Source: Bacillus sp. 2B10
GTDB taxonomy: Bacteria > Pseudomonadota > Alphaproteobacteria > Sphingomonadales > Sphingomonadaceae
NCBI GenBank assembly: GCA_003946805.1
Contig: RPSH01000019.1
Span: 1 to 64,000 of the forward strand
DNA length: 64,000 nucleotides
Direction of reading: 5' to 3'
Every line of letters starts with the position of its first letter. Position 1 is the first letter of the stretch. The position numbers were made by a program, and so were the translations under genes. The notes under the pieces were generated by a model, which did not search any database, was not told the DNA's origin, and saw only the letters and a program-made list of their open reading frames with translations. Below are positions 53,864-62,876 of the stretch, one piece after another.

Positions 53864-55603
53864 ATGGTGGCGGCAGGCGAAGCGACGATGACGGTGCCGG
53901 GTGACTGGCCGCGGATGTCGATGGCGGCGGTCGAAGCCGCGCTGACCGCCCCCGGTGCACCGTTCGAGATGGCGCACGCGACGATCGACGGGATCGACAC
54001 GCGCGTATGGCGGAACGCGCCGGCCAGCCTCGTCCAGTTGATCGCCCTGTCACGCACCCATGGCGAACGGCTGGCGACGATCCACGAAACCCAGCGGGTC
54101 AGCTACGAAGCGCAGTATCGCGCCATCGCCACGCTGGCGGCGGGGCTGCGGGACATGGGCGTCGGCAAGGGCGACCGGGTGGCGCTGGCGATGCGCAACG
54201 TGCCCGAATGGCCGGTCGCGTTCTTCGCGATCGTGGCGCTGGGCGCTGTGTGCGTGCCGCTGAACGCATGGTGGAGCCCGCAGGAGCTGGCGTACGGGGT
54301 CAACGATTCGGGCGCGCGGGTATTGATCGTCGACCGGCAGCGGTACGACCGGATCGGCGATTATGCGGCGATGCCGGCGCTGGAGGCGGTGCTGGTCGCG
54401 CGGGCGCGGGTGCCGCTGGGCGGGATCGCCCGTCGGCTGGAGGAGGTCATCGGCAACTGCGCGGGCTATGCGACGCTGCCCGAGGTCGCGCTGCCCGACG
54501 TGGCGATCGCCCCCGACGATCCGGCGACGATCTTCTATACCAGCGGCACGACCGGCCGGCCCAAGGGCGCGCTGGGCACGCATCGCAACCTGTCGACCAA
54601 CATCCTGTCGAGTGCGTACGTCTCCGCCCGGTCGTATCTGCGCCGGGGCGAAATGCCCCCCGAACCGCAGCCCAAGGTCGGGTTGCTGGTCATCCCGTTC
54701 TTTCATGTGACGGCGTGCAGCGCGTCGCTGATGGGGGCGCTGGCCAGCGGAACGACGTTGGTGCTGATGCGCAAATGGGACGCGGGCGAGGCACTGGCGC
54801 TGATCGAGCGGGAACGCGTGCAGATCACCGGCGGGGTGCCGACGATCGCGTGGCAGCTGCTGGAACATCCCGACCGGGCCAGCCACGACCTGTCGTCGCT
54901 GGAGGTGGTGCAATATGGCGGCGCGCCATCCGCGCCCGACCTGGTGAAGCGCATCTTCGAGGTGTTCGGCGCGCTGCCCGGCAATGGCTGGGGCATGACC
55001 GAGACGATGGCGACGGTGACGCAGCATGTCGGCGAGGATTATCTGGCGCGACCGACCAGCTGCGGCGCGCCGGTGCCGGTCGCCGACCTGAAGATCATGG
55101 CCCCCGACGGTTCGGCGGAACTGCCGGTGGGCGAGATCGGCGAGCTGTGGGCGCGCGGGCCGATGATCGTGCGCGGCTACTGGAACGATCCGGAAGCCAC
55201 CGCGCAGACCTTCGTCGACGGCTGGGTCCGCACCGGCGACCTCGCCCGGCTGGACGGGGAAGGCTTCTGCACCATCGTCGACCGCGCCAAGGACATCATC
55301 ATCCGTGGCGGCGAGAACATCTATTCGATCGAGGTCGAGGACGTGCTGTACGCGCACCCCGCCGTCACCGATGCCGCGCTGGTCGGCGTGCCCGACCGGG
55401 TGCTGGGCGAGGTGCCCGCCGCCGTCGTCCACCTGTGCCCGGGATGCGAGGCGAGCGAGCGCGAGTTGCAGGACTTCGTGCGGGCGCGACTGGCCGGGTT
55501 CAAGGTGCCGGTGCAGGTGCGGTTTTCCGACACCGTCCTGCCGCGCAACGCCAACGGGAAGATATTGAAGGACGAACTGCGGGCGATGTTCGCGGGGGGC
55601 TGA
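53864..55603 (+). CDS. Class I adenylate-forming enzyme (acyl-CoA synthetase)
   Basis: About 579 aa. P-loop YTSGTTGRPKGALGTH, A5 GMTETMATVTQH, A7/A8 GWVRTGDLARLD...DRAKDIIIRGGENIYSIE, A10 Lys in RNANGKILKDEL. Full-length CoA-ligase architecture with an N-terminal extension. Two starts are possible, ATG 53864 (GGGAG close by) and ATG 53888; the longer is used. It activates the acid entering the divergent beta-oxidation genes. The substrate is unknown. Confidence 0.9.
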   Translation: MVAAGEATMTVPGDWPRMSMAAVEAALTAPGAPFEMAHATIDGIDTRVWRNAPASLVQLIALSRTHGERLATIHETQRVSYEAQYRAIATLAAGLRDMGVGKGDRVALAMRNVPEWPVAFFAIVALGAVCVPLNAWWSPQELAYGVNDSGARVLIVDRQRYDRIGDYAAMPALEAVLVARARVPLGGIARRLEEVIGNCAGYATLPEVALPDVAIAPDDPATIFYTSGTTGRPKGALGTHRNLSTNILSSAYVSARSYLRRGEMPPEPQPKVGLLVIPFFHVTACSASLMGALASGTTLVLMRKWDAGEALALIERERVQITGGVPTIAWQLLEHPDRASHDLSSLEVVQYGGAPSAPDLVKRIFEVFGALPGNGWGMTETMATVTQHVGEDYLARPTSCGAPVPVADLKIMAPDGSAELPVGEIGELWARGPMIVRGYWNDPEATAQTFVDGWVRTGDLARLDGEGFCTIVDRAKDIIIRGGENIYSIEVEDVLYAHPAVTDAALVGVPDRVLGEVPAAVVHLCPGCEASERELQDFVRARLAGFKVPVQVRFSDTVLPRNANGKILKDELRAMFAGG

Positions 55604-55689
55604 GCGGCCAAAGGTCACGAAAGTCACACTTGCACGCTGTTGCGCAGTGTTTGCGAATCCTTTGCAACTGGCGTCACCCGGTGAACGCG

Positions 55690-55918
55690 AGACCTCTGCA
55701 AAAGTCTCCAACAGAGCGAACGCCTCGCCGTACCCCGGCGAAGGCCGGGGTCCAGTTGGAAAGGCGTTTCCGTATCTTACCAATGCCCCCCAACTGGGCC
55801 CCGGCCTTCGCCGGGGTACGGATTGAGGGCCTTTGCAGAGGTTTCGCGAAGGCCGGGGTCTCCTGCGCCTCCCGTCCCGTGCCGTCACCGGGCGATTCCG
55901 GCCTGCGCCGGGATGACG
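55690..55918. repeat. Composite palindromic repeat, copy 7
   Basis: Core arms GTACCCCGGCGAAGGCCGGG and CCCCGGCCTTCGCCGGGGTA (55730-55819) are nested inside outer arms ACCTCTGCAAAAG (55691-55703) and CCTTTGCAGAGGT (near 55829-55841). A further half-copy with GGCCGGGGTCTCC and ATTCCGGCCTGCGCCGGGAT follows to 55918. The whole gap 55604-56080 (477 bp) shows no gene. Confidence 0.75.
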
Positions 55919-56080
55919 CCCGTGGCGGACGGAGTTAGGTGCGATGTGACGTGTCAAAGAGCGGGACCCTGCAAAGGTCGGCCACCATCCTGTCGCGGGG
56001 CGGACGTGTAGGAAAGCGATGATTGCGCGCCCCCAGCCGATCCCTTCGCAAACGCGGCGAAAACTGCTACGCGCCCGCCC

Positions 56081-57937
56081 ATGCTCAATCTGAACGGTAT
56101 CACGGTGCGCCTGGGCGGGCGGACGATCCTCGACAATGCCAGCGCGGCGCTGCCGCCGGGGAGCCGCGTCGGGCTGATCGGGCGCAACGGCGCGGGCAAG
56201 TCGACGCTGGTCCGCGTGATCGCCGGGCAGCTGGAACCCGACAACGGCACGGCGGAAATGCCGCGCGGATCGCGGCTGGGCTATGTCGCGCAGGAAGCAC
56301 CCGCCGGACAGGCGACCCCGTTCGAGACCGTGCTGGAGGCCGATGTCGAACGCGCGCGGCTGATGCACGATGCCGAGACGGTGACCGATCCCGACCGGCT
56401 GGGCGATATCCACGAACGGCTGCTGGCGATCGACGCATACGGCGCGCCGGCGCGGGCGGCGCGGATCCTGGTCGGGCTGGGCTTCGACGAGGAGATGCAG
56501 GGCCGGGCGCTGGAGAGCTATTCGGGCGGGTGGCGGATGCGGGTCGCGCTGGCGGCGCTGCTGTTCAGCCAACCCGACGTGCTGCTGCTCGACGAACCGT
56601 CGAACCACCTCGACCTCGAAGCGGTGATGTGGCTGGAGGATTTCCTCAAAGGCTACAAGGCGACGATCGTCGTCGTCAGCCACGAACGCGATTTCCTGAA
56701 CAACGTCGTCGACCATATCCTGCACCTGCATCAGGGCAAGATCACGCTGTATCCGGGCGGCTATGACGCGTTCGAGAAGCAGCGCGCCGAGCGGCTGGCG
56801 CAGCTGGAGGCGGCGCGGGTCAATCAGGCGGCGCAGCGGGCCAAGCTGCAGGAATATGTCGCCAAGAACTCGGCGCGGGCCTCCACCGCCAAGCAGGCCC
56901 AGTCGCGTCTGAAGATCCTCGCCAAGATGAAGCCGATCGCGGCGATGGCAGAGGACCCCAGCCTGTCGTTCGACTTTCCCGATCCCGATGAACTGCGCCC
57001 ACCGCTCATCACGCTGGACATGGCCAGCGTCGGATACGGCGACACGCCGATCCTCAAGCGGCTGAATTTGCGGATCGATCCCGAGGACCGCATCGCGCTG
57101 CTGGGCCGCAACGGCAACGGCAAGACGACGCTGGCGCGGTTGCTGGCGGCGCAACTGGCGCCGATGGACGGCGACATGAACGCCGCGGGCAAGATGAAGG
57201 TCGGCTATTTCACCCAGTATCAGGTGGAGGAGCTGAGCACCGACGACACGCCGCTGGAACATATGACGCGCCAGATGAAGGGCGCGTCGCCCGCCGCGGT
57301 GCGGGCGCAGCTCGGCCGGTTCGGTTTTTCGGGTGACAAGGCGATTACGCTGGTCGGCAAGCTGTCGGGCGGCGAACGCGCGCGGCTGGCGCTGGCGCTC
57401 ATCACCCGCGATGCGCCGCACATGCTGATCCTCGACGAACCGACCAACCACCTCGACGTCGATGCGCGCGAGGCGCTGGTGCAGGCGCTCAACGCCTATA
57501 CCGGCTGCGTGCTGCTGGTCAGCCACGACCGGCACATGCTGGAGGCGACCGCCGACCGGCTGGTGCTGGTCGATGAAGGCACCGCGAAGGAATTTGACGG
57601 GACGATCGATGACTATATCGCGCTGATCCTCGGCAATTCGGCGAAGGAAAAGGCCAAGAAGGCCAACAAGAAGGACGACCGCAAGGCCGCCGCCGAAGCG
57701 CGCGAAAAGGCGCAGGTGCTGAAGAAGGGCGCACAGGCGATCGAGCGCGATCTGGCGCGGTTGACCGAACAGCGCGATGCGCTGGACGCGGCGATGGCGG
57801 GGAATGCGATCCCGGCGCTGGCGCGGCTGACGATGGCGCAGCTGATGAAGCGGCGTGCGAGCCTCGATACCGAGATCGAGGTGGCGGAGATGAAGTGGAT
57901 GGAGGCGAACGAGGCGTTGGAGGCTTTGGCGGCTTAG
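56081..57937 (+). CDS. ABC-F family ATPase (YheS-like)
   Basis: 618 aa, two ABC domains in one chain and no membrane segments. First P-loop GRNGAGKS (34-41) with SGGWRMR and LLDEPSNHLDLEA; second P-loop GRNGNGKT (about 346-353) with LSGGERAR and LDEPTNHLDVDA. The P-site-tRNA-interaction linker region lies between them (FEKQRAERLAQLEAAR to LKILAKMKPI). A Lys/Ala/Glu-rich C-terminal coiled coil follows. ABC-F proteins act on ribosomes; the clear YheS/Uup-like features point to housekeeping translation rather than antibiotic resistance. Confidence 0.94.
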   Translation: MLNLNGITVRLGGRTILDNASAALPPGSRVGLIGRNGAGKSTLVRVIAGQLEPDNGTAEMPRGSRLGYVAQEAPAGQATPFETVLEADVERARLMHDAETVTDPDRLGDIHERLLAIDAYGAPARAARILVGLGFDEEMQGRALESYSGGWRMRVALAALLFSQPDVLLLDEPSNHLDLEAVMWLEDFLKGYKATIVVVSHERDFLNNVVDHILHLHQGKITLYPGGYDAFEKQRAERLAQLEAARVNQAAQRAKLQEYVAKNSARASTAKQAQSRLKILAKMKPIAAMAEDPSLSFDFPDPDELRPPLITLDMASVGYGDTPILKRLNLRIDPEDRIALLGRNGNGKTTLARLLAAQLAPMDGDMNAAGKMKVGYFTQYQVEELSTDDTPLEHMTRQMKGASPAAVRAQLGRFGFSGDKAITLVGKLSGGERARLALALITRDAPHMLILDEPTNHLDVDAREALVQALNAYTGCVLLVSHDRHMLEATADRLVLVDEGTAKEFDGTIDDYIALILGNSAKEKAKKANKKDDRKAAAEAREKAQVLKKGAQAIERDLARLTEQRDALDAAMAGNAIPALARLTMAQLMKRRASLDTEIEVAEMKWMEANEALEALAA

Positions 57938-57943
57938 GGTCCC

Positions 57944-58041
57944 TCGTCATCCCGACGAAAGTCGGGATCCATGGATATATGACGTATCGAAAGAGCCGCG
58001 ACAGCTCGTGTCCATGGATCCCGGCCTGCGCCGGGATGACG
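57944..58041. repeat. Paired palindromic repeat, copy 8
   Basis: Arms GTCATCCCGACGAAAGTCGG and CCGGCCTGCGCCGGGATGAC with ATCCATGGA and TCCATGGAT at the inner ends, just after the ABC-F stop codon. Confidence 0.8.
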
Positions 58042-58091
58042 GTCGTTCTGGAGCTATCGACGTGCGCTGTCGAAGGTGCCGGCGATCCCGC

Positions 58092-58346
58092 TCAGTTCAA
58101 GCGCCGAGCGCGCCTCCAGCAATAAGCCCCGAGCGCGGACGGGATGCCAAACAGCAGCAGGCACAAAGCCCAATATTCGATCGGCAACTCCAGTAATGCT
58201 GACGGCGCCAGCAATGGTAGGAGAAGCGGAAAACACGCGGCGGCAGGTATGAGCCAAAGCGACCACGCTGCCCGCCGCCACAACATTGCGGACGTCGGCG
58301 GAGTGGCGAACCGTCGCCAGAGTCGACTCACTGCGGGGTCAGTCAC
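58092..58346 (-). CDS. Small two-helix membrane protein, hypothetical
   Basis: 84 aa with a GTG start. Two predicted membrane helices (AWSLWLIPAAACFPLLLPLL and YWALCLLLFGIPSALGAYC) and an Arg-rich C-terminus (RRARRL) that predicts a cytoplasmic tail. No good ribosome-binding site and a non-ATG start weaken the call, but the clean amphipathic pattern supports coding. Family unknown. Divergent from dnaX. Confidence 0.5.
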   Translation of the reverse strand: MTDPAVSRLWRRFATPPTSAMLWRRAAWSLWLIPAAACFPLLLPLLAPSALLELPIEYWALCLLLFGIPSALGAYCWRRARRLN

Positions 58347-58471
58347 GCCGCGATGCTACCAGCTGGCGGGTTTTCGACCAAGTAGAACGGTTCTGTTCCA
58401 GCGTGCGCGTTCGACAGATCGGTCGCGCTCAACACGCGACACCGCCGCCGCCACCCGCTAAGACACCCCCA

Positions 58472-60115
58472 ATGTCCGACTCCTTCCTCGCCCTCGACAT
58501 CCCCGAACAGCCTGCCGCCGCGCAGCCGTACCGCGTGCTCGCGCGCAAGTATCGGCCGCAGACGTTCAGCCAGCTGATCGGGCAGGATGCGATGGTCACG
58601 ACGCTGGGCAATGCGATCAAGCGCGGTCGCCTTGCCCATGCGTTCCTGCTGACCGGCGTGCGCGGGGTGGGCAAGACGTCGACCGCGCGGCTGATCGCCA
58701 AGGCGCTCAACTGCATCGGGCCGGACGGGCAGGGCGGGCCGACGATCGATCCGTGCGGGGTGTGCGAGCCGTGCCGGGCGATCGCCGAGGGGCGGCATAT
58801 CGACGTGATCGAGATCGACGCCGCGTCGAACAACGGCGTCGACAGCGTGCGCGAGATGACCGAGGCGGTGCGCTATGCCGCGGTGTCGGCGCGCTTCAAG
58901 ATCTACATCATCGACGAAGTCCACATGATGTCGACGCCGGCGTTCAATGCGCTGCTGAAAACGCTGGAAGAGCCGCCCGCGCACGTCAAGTTCCTGCTGG
59001 CGACGACCGAGGTCCACAAGGTGCCCGTCACCGTCCTGTCGCGCTGCCAGCGCTTCGACCTGCGGCGTATTCCCGCCGATCTGCTCGCCGGACATTTCGC
59101 GCATGTCGTCGAGGCGGAGGGTGTCGAGGCCGAGCCGGAGGCGCTGCAACTGATCGCGCGCGCGGCGGAAGGGTCGGCGCGCGACGGGCTGTCGATCCTC
59201 GACCAGGCGATCGCGCATGGTGGGCTGGACGGCGAGGGCGTGCGGGCGGACGCGGTGCGGCAGATGCTGGGCCTGTCCGATCGCGGGGCGATCCGGGGGT
59301 TGTTCGACCTGTTGCTGAAAGGCGATGCGCCGGGCGCACTCAAGGCGTTGCGGGCGCAATATGACCTAGGCGTCGATCCGGCGTCGGTGCTGCGCACGCT
59401 GCTGGAAACCGTGCATGCGGTGACGATCGTCAAGGTTGGCGGCGATCGCGGACCCGGCCAGTCGGCGGAGGAACGCGCCGCATTCGACGCGTGGAGCGCG
59501 CTGTCTTTCCCGATGCTGCATCGGTTGTGGCAGCTGCTGCTGAAAGGGCATGAGGAGGTGTCGCGCGCCGCGCTGCCGATCGAGGCGTGCGAGATGGCGT
59601 TGCTGCGCATCGTCCATGCCTCCTCGCTGCCCGATCCGGGGACGCTGGCGAAGCAGCTGGCGGCGGGACAGGTGCCGGCGATGGCTGCGCCCGCCGCACC
59701 GGCGCCGGCCCCGGCCGCAGCGGAAGTCGCGGCCGATCCGCTGCCCGAGACCGCCGAACAGGTCGCGGGCCTGCTGTCGAAGCACGGCCGTCATTCGCTG
59801 GAGGCGCAGTTCCGCAATTGCGCGCGGCTGATCCGGCTGGCGCCGCAGCTGATCGAGCTGAGCGGTGCGCGGCCGCTGCCCGCCGATTTCACCCGCGACC
59901 TCGAAGTTGCGCTCAAGGGGATCACCGGCAGCCATTGGCGCGTTCTGATCGGCGAGGGCACGGGCGATCCGACCCTGCGCGAGCAGGAAACGGCGAAGGC
60001 GGAATCGGAGCGCGAACAGGTCCTCAAATCGCCGCTGGTACAGGCGGCACTGGCGGCGTTTCCGGACGCCACCCTCGATCATTGGCAACGCAGCGACGGG
60101 AGTATCGCGCGATGA
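58472..60115 (+). CDS. dnaX: DNA polymerase III subunit gamma/tau
   Basis: 547-aa clamp-loader ATPase. Walker A GVRGVGKTS (62-70), zinc module cysteines C81, C95, C98 and C101 (DPCGVCEPC), Walker B IIDEVHMM, sensor 1 LLATTEVHKVPVTV and the SRCQRFDLRRI motif. An Ala/Pro-rich linker (about residues 400-425) leads to the tau C-terminal domain. I see no A-AAA-AAG slippery site, so a separate frameshifted gamma product is not supported. Start by family alignment; the N-terminus is somewhat extended. Confidence 0.96.
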   Translation: MSDSFLALDIPEQPAAAQPYRVLARKYRPQTFSQLIGQDAMVTTLGNAIKRGRLAHAFLLTGVRGVGKTSTARLIAKALNCIGPDGQGGPTIDPCGVCEPCRAIAEGRHIDVIEIDAASNNGVDSVREMTEAVRYAAVSARFKIYIIDEVHMMSTPAFNALLKTLEEPPAHVKFLLATTEVHKVPVTVLSRCQRFDLRRIPADLLAGHFAHVVEAEGVEAEPEALQLIARAAEGSARDGLSILDQAIAHGGLDGEGVRADAVRQMLGLSDRGAIRGLFDLLLKGDAPGALKALRAQYDLGVDPASVLRTLLETVHAVTIVKVGGDRGPGQSAEERAAFDAWSALSFPMLHRLWQLLLKGHEEVSRAALPIEACEMALLRIVHASSLPDPGTLAKQLAAGQVPAMAAPAAPAPAPAAAEVAADPLPETAEQVAGLLSKHGRHSLEAQFRNCARLIRLAPQLIELSGARPLPADFTRDLEVALKGITGSHWRVLIGEGTGDPTLREQETAKAESEREQVLKSPLVQAALAAFPDATLDHWQRSDGSIAR

Positions 60116-60435
60116 AGAATCTCGACGACATCATGGCCATGGCGCAGAACGTGCAGAACGAGCTGACCAAGGCGCAGGCGAACCTCGACACGATCGAGGT
60201 CGACGGGCAGTCGGGCGGCGGGCTGGTGAAGGTCCGCGCCTCGGCCAAGGGGCGCATCCTCGGCGTCGACATCGACGATTCGCTGTTGCAGCCGGGCGAG
60301 AAGCAGATGCTGGAAGACCTGATCGTCGCGGCGTTCAACGACGCGCGGGCGAAGGCGGATGCGGCCAGCTCGACCGAGATGTCGAAGCTGACCAACGGCC
60401 TGCCGCTGCCACCGGGGTTCAAGCTGCCGTTCTGA
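60112..60435 (+). CDS. YbaB/EbfC family nucleoid-associated protein
   Basis: 107 aa starting MKNLDDIMAMAQNVQNELTK, with LVKVRASAKGRILGVDID and the ending LPLPPGFKLPF typical of YbaB/EbfC. Binds DNA as a tweezer-like dimer. Overlaps the dnaX stop (ATGA). The recR gene that commonly follows is absent here; a small membrane-protein gene follows instead. Confidence 0.95.
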   Translation: MKNLDDIMAMAQNVQNELTKAQANLDTIEVDGQSGGGLVKVRASAKGRILGVDIDDSLLQPGEKQMLEDLIVAAFNDARAKADAASSTEMSKLTNGLPLPPGFKLPF

Positions 60436-60452
60436 ACGTTCGGAACGCTGCT

Positions 60453-60477
60453 GGAACAAGCGGCGGGACCGGCGGTT
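60453..60477 (+). promoter_or_regulatory. EcfG-like promoter candidate
   Basis: GGAAC (60453-60457), exactly 16 bp, GGTT (60474-60477). The -35 matches EcfG fully and the -10 differs at one position (CGTT expected). It lies 33 bp before the next start codon. Confidence 0.4.
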
Positions 60478-60510
60478 CTTGGGCACATCAGTACTTGAGG
60501 GAGATGTGCC

Positions 60511-60759
60511 ATGGAACCCGATCGTATCGAAACCACCCCCGGTGGTGCCCCGCAGACGGTGATCGTCGAGCGGCGCGGGTCGGGCGGCGGCCTGTTGATC
60601 GGGCTGGCGATCCTGCTGGCGGTGATCGTCGGGGCCTATTTCCTGCTGAACCATGCGAACAACGACGACGCCCGGACCGGGGCAGTGACGTCGGCGGCCA
60701 AGAGCGTCGGCGATGCCGCGGACAAGGCGGGCGATGCTGTGGAGCGGGCGACGAAGTAG
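60511..60759 (+). CDS. Small single-pass membrane protein, hypothetical
   Basis: 82 aa. A basic N-terminal segment (VIVERRGSGGG) is followed by one membrane helix LLIGLAILLAVIVGAYFLL and a helical, Asp/Ala-rich tail (VTSAAKSVGDAADKAGDAVERATK) resembling stress-related coiled tails. GGGAG precedes the ATG. The possible EcfG promoter upstream suggests a general-stress protein. No named family. Confidence 0.75.
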   Translation: MEPDRIETTPGGAPQTVIVERRGSGGGLLIGLAILLAVIVGAYFLLNHANNDDARTGAVTSAAKSVGDAADKAGDAVERATK

Positions 60760-60800
60760 GGTTGTTGGCTGGGGTGGCGAGCGTTGCGCGCTTGTCGAGA

Positions 60801-60971
60801 GAAACCCCAGCCTGCGCCGGGATGACGTTTGCGGGGGTGGGGTGTTGGCCGCGCCGCTTCGGCCACGCACCCCGTCATCCCGGCGAAGGCCGGGATCCAT
60901 GGTCACGGGACTTCACTGATTGATCGAAACCGCTTTCATCCGTGGATCCCGGCTTTTGCCGGAATGACGGG
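60801..60971. repeat. Palindromic repeat, copy 9 (one and a half units)
   Basis: A solitary arm (AACCCCAGCCTGCGCCGGGA, 60803 on) precedes a full unit with arms GTCATCCCGGCGAAGGCCGG and GATCCCGGCTTTTGCCGGAA (60874-60969). It fills the gap before the mtgA stop. Confidence 0.75.
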
Positions 60972-60991
60972 TCGCATGTGCCAGGCGGCGC

Positions 60992-61723
60992 TCACCTCAG
61001 ACATCCGTCCAGCCCCTCGCGGCGAACGATGCCGATGCGGCGTTCGATCGTGCGGGCGTACCGGCGGGTGAAGCCGGTGGGGGCGATGCCGGCGCGCTTC
61101 TTCGGCAGCGGCAGGACGGCGGCGATCTGGGCGGCCTCGCGGCCGTTTAGCGTCGACGCGCCGTGCTTGAAATAGCGGCGGGCGCCGGCCTCGACGCCAT
61201 AGGTGCCGATGCCGGTCTCGGCGACGTTGAGATAGACCTCCATGATGCGGCGCTTGCCCCACATCGCCTCGATCAGGACGGTGAAATAGGCCTCCAGGGC
61301 TTTGCGGAAATAGCCGCCGCCCTGCCACAGGAAGACGTTCTTTGCGGTCTGCTGGCTGATGGTCGATCCGCCGCGGATGCGACCGCCCTCGGCATTGCGG
61401 CGCGCGGCGTTGGCGATGGCGATATAGTCGAAGCCGTTATGCGCGCAGAAGCGGCTGTCCTCCGCCGCGATCACGGCGCGGGGCATGTCGGAATCGATCG
61501 CCGACAGCGGACGCCATGATTTGGTGATGCCGTGGCCGGTCGGTACGTCGCCCAGCATGGTCAGCGTGATTGGCGGCGGGACGAAGCGCAGGATCAGCAC
61601 CCACAGCACCGACAGGATGACGAAACCGAGCACGGCCTTGATCGCCCAGCCGGCGATGCGGCGGCCCCAGCCGCGCGAGGTGGCGGGTTTGGGGCGGGGG
61701 CGTTGGGTCGTGCGGGCGGCCAT
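60992..61723 (-). CDS. mtgA: Monofunctional peptidoglycan glycosyltransferase
   Basis: 243 aa GT51 enzyme. A basic cytoplasmic start and one membrane anchor (AIKAVLGFVILSVLWVLIL) are followed by the catalytic Glu88 in AAEDSRFCAHNGFD, and GGSTISQQTAKNVFLW, RKALEAYFTVLIE and KRRIMEVYLN, the standard GT51 motifs. Polymerises lipid II into glycan strands without a transpeptidase domain. Confidence 0.96.
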   Translation of the reverse strand: MAARTTQRPRPKPATSRGWGRRIAGWAIKAVLGFVILSVLWVLILRFVPPPITLTMLGDVPTGHGITKSWRPLSAIDSDMPRAVIAAEDSRFCAHNGFDYIAIANAARRNAEGGRIRGGSTISQQTAKNVFLWQGGGYFRKALEAYFTVLIEAMWGKRRIMEVYLNVAETGIGTYGVEAGARRYFKHGASTLNGREAAQIAAVLPLPKKRAGIAPTGFTRRYARTIERRIGIVRREGLDGCLR

Positions 61724-61778
61724 GGGGGGTGCCTAGCCGGGGAGAGCAGGGGACGGCAAGCACGCCGCGCTCTCTCGC

Positions 61779-61880
61779 GTCACCCCGGCCTGCGCTAGGG
61801 TGACGTTTGTGGTGGGCTGGCGGTTCGGCCGGAGTCGCGGGCGACATGGGTTATGGATCCCGGCCTTCGCCGGGATGACG
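61779..61880. repeat. Paired palindromic repeat, copy 10
   Basis: Contains GTCACCCCGGCCTGCGCTAG (61779 on) and GATCCCGGCCTTCGCCGGGA (61856 on), between rpoH and mtgA. Confidence 0.75.
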
Positions 61881-61916
61881 AGTGTGGGGCGGGTCCGGGC
61901 ACCCCGCCCCAGCCGC

Positions 61917-62822
61917 TTACACCGCGGCGAGCATCCGGCGGTCGCCGGCGAGGCGCATCATCGCCTTTTGCAGCTTTTCGAATGCGCGCACCTCGATCTG
62001 GCGGACGCGTTCGCGGCTGACGCCATAGACCTGGCTCAGCTCCTCCAGCGTCTTGGGATCGTCGGTCAGGCGACGTTCGGTCAGAATGTGCTTCTCGCGG
62101 TCGTTCAGATCGTCCATCGCCTCGACCAGCATGCCGTGGCGGACGTCGGCTTCCTGCGCCTCGGCGACGACCGAGTCCTGCAACGGGCTGTCGTCGGCCA
62201 GCCAATCCTGCCACTGGCTCTCGCCATCCTCGCGCATCGGCACGTTGAGCGAGGTATCGCCGCCCATCGCCATGCGGCGGTTCATCGACGTGACCTCGTC
62301 CTCCGTCACGCCGAGGTCGGTCGCGATCTTGGCGAGATGTTCGGGGCTGAGGTCGCCGTCCTCGAATGCGTCGAGCTTCGACTTCATCCGGCGCAGGTTG
62401 AAGAAGAGCTTCTTCTGCGCCGCGGTGGTGCCCATCTTCACGAGGGACCACGAGCGCAGGATGAATTCCTGGATCGAGGCGCGGATCCACCACATCGCAT
62501 AGGTGGCGAGGCGGAAGCCGCGATCGGGCTCGAATTTCTTCACGCCCTGCATCAGCCCGATATTCCCTTCGGAGATCAGTTCGCTGACCGGCAGGCCATA
62601 GCCGCGATAGCCCATCGCGATCTTGGCAACGAGGCGCAGGTGCGAGGTGACGAGTTGGGCCGCGGCCTCCGGATCGCCATGTTCCTGAAACCGCTTGGCG
62701 AGCATGTATTCCTGCTCGGGCGCGAGGATCGGGAACTTGCGGATTTCGGAGAGATAGCGGTTGAGGCTCGCCTCGCCGCCGAGCGCCGGAATCGTCGCCG
62801 GGACGTTGCTGCCAGTTGCCAT
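61917..62822 (-). CDS. rpoH: RNA polymerase sigma-32 factor
   Basis: 301 aa. Region 2 has SELISEGNIGLMQGV and FEPDRGFRLATYAMWWIRASIQEFI. The RpoH box QKKLFFNLR at 136-144 distinguishes it from other group-2 sigma factors. Region 4 helix-turn-helix is TLEELSQVYGVSRERVRQIE. GGGAG precedes the ATG at 62822. Follows rluD by 54 bp on the same strand. Directs heat-shock transcription; the hsp20 promoter at 33.8 kb is a likely target. Confidence 0.97.
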   Translation of the reverse strand: MATGSNVPATIPALGGEASLNRYLSEIRKFPILAPEQEYMLAKRFQEHGDPEAAAQLVTSHLRLVAKIAMGYRGYGLPVSELISEGNIGLMQGVKKFEPDRGFRLATYAMWWIRASIQEFILRSWSLVKMGTTAAQKKLFFNLRRMKSKLDAFEDGDLSPEHLAKIATDLGVTEDEVTSMNRRMAMGGDTSLNVPMREDGESQWQDWLADDSPLQDSVVAEAQEADVRHGMLVEAMDDLNDREKHILTERRLTDDPKTLEELSQVYGVSRERVRQIEVRAFEKLQKAMMRLAGDRRMLAAV

Positions 62823-62876
62823 CGTCAAAACTCCCTTTGTCCTTATGGCGACGCCGCACTGCGGAATCACCGAAAC

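Noticed and set aside
56081-57937. ABC-F antibiotic-resistance protein
   Set aside because: Motifs and the C-terminal coiled coil fit the housekeeping YheS/Uup groups; there are no resistance-associated neighbours or leader peptide.
58472-60115. Programmed frameshift in dnaX
   Set aside because: No A-rich slippery heptamer or adjacent stem was found near the end of the ATPase region.
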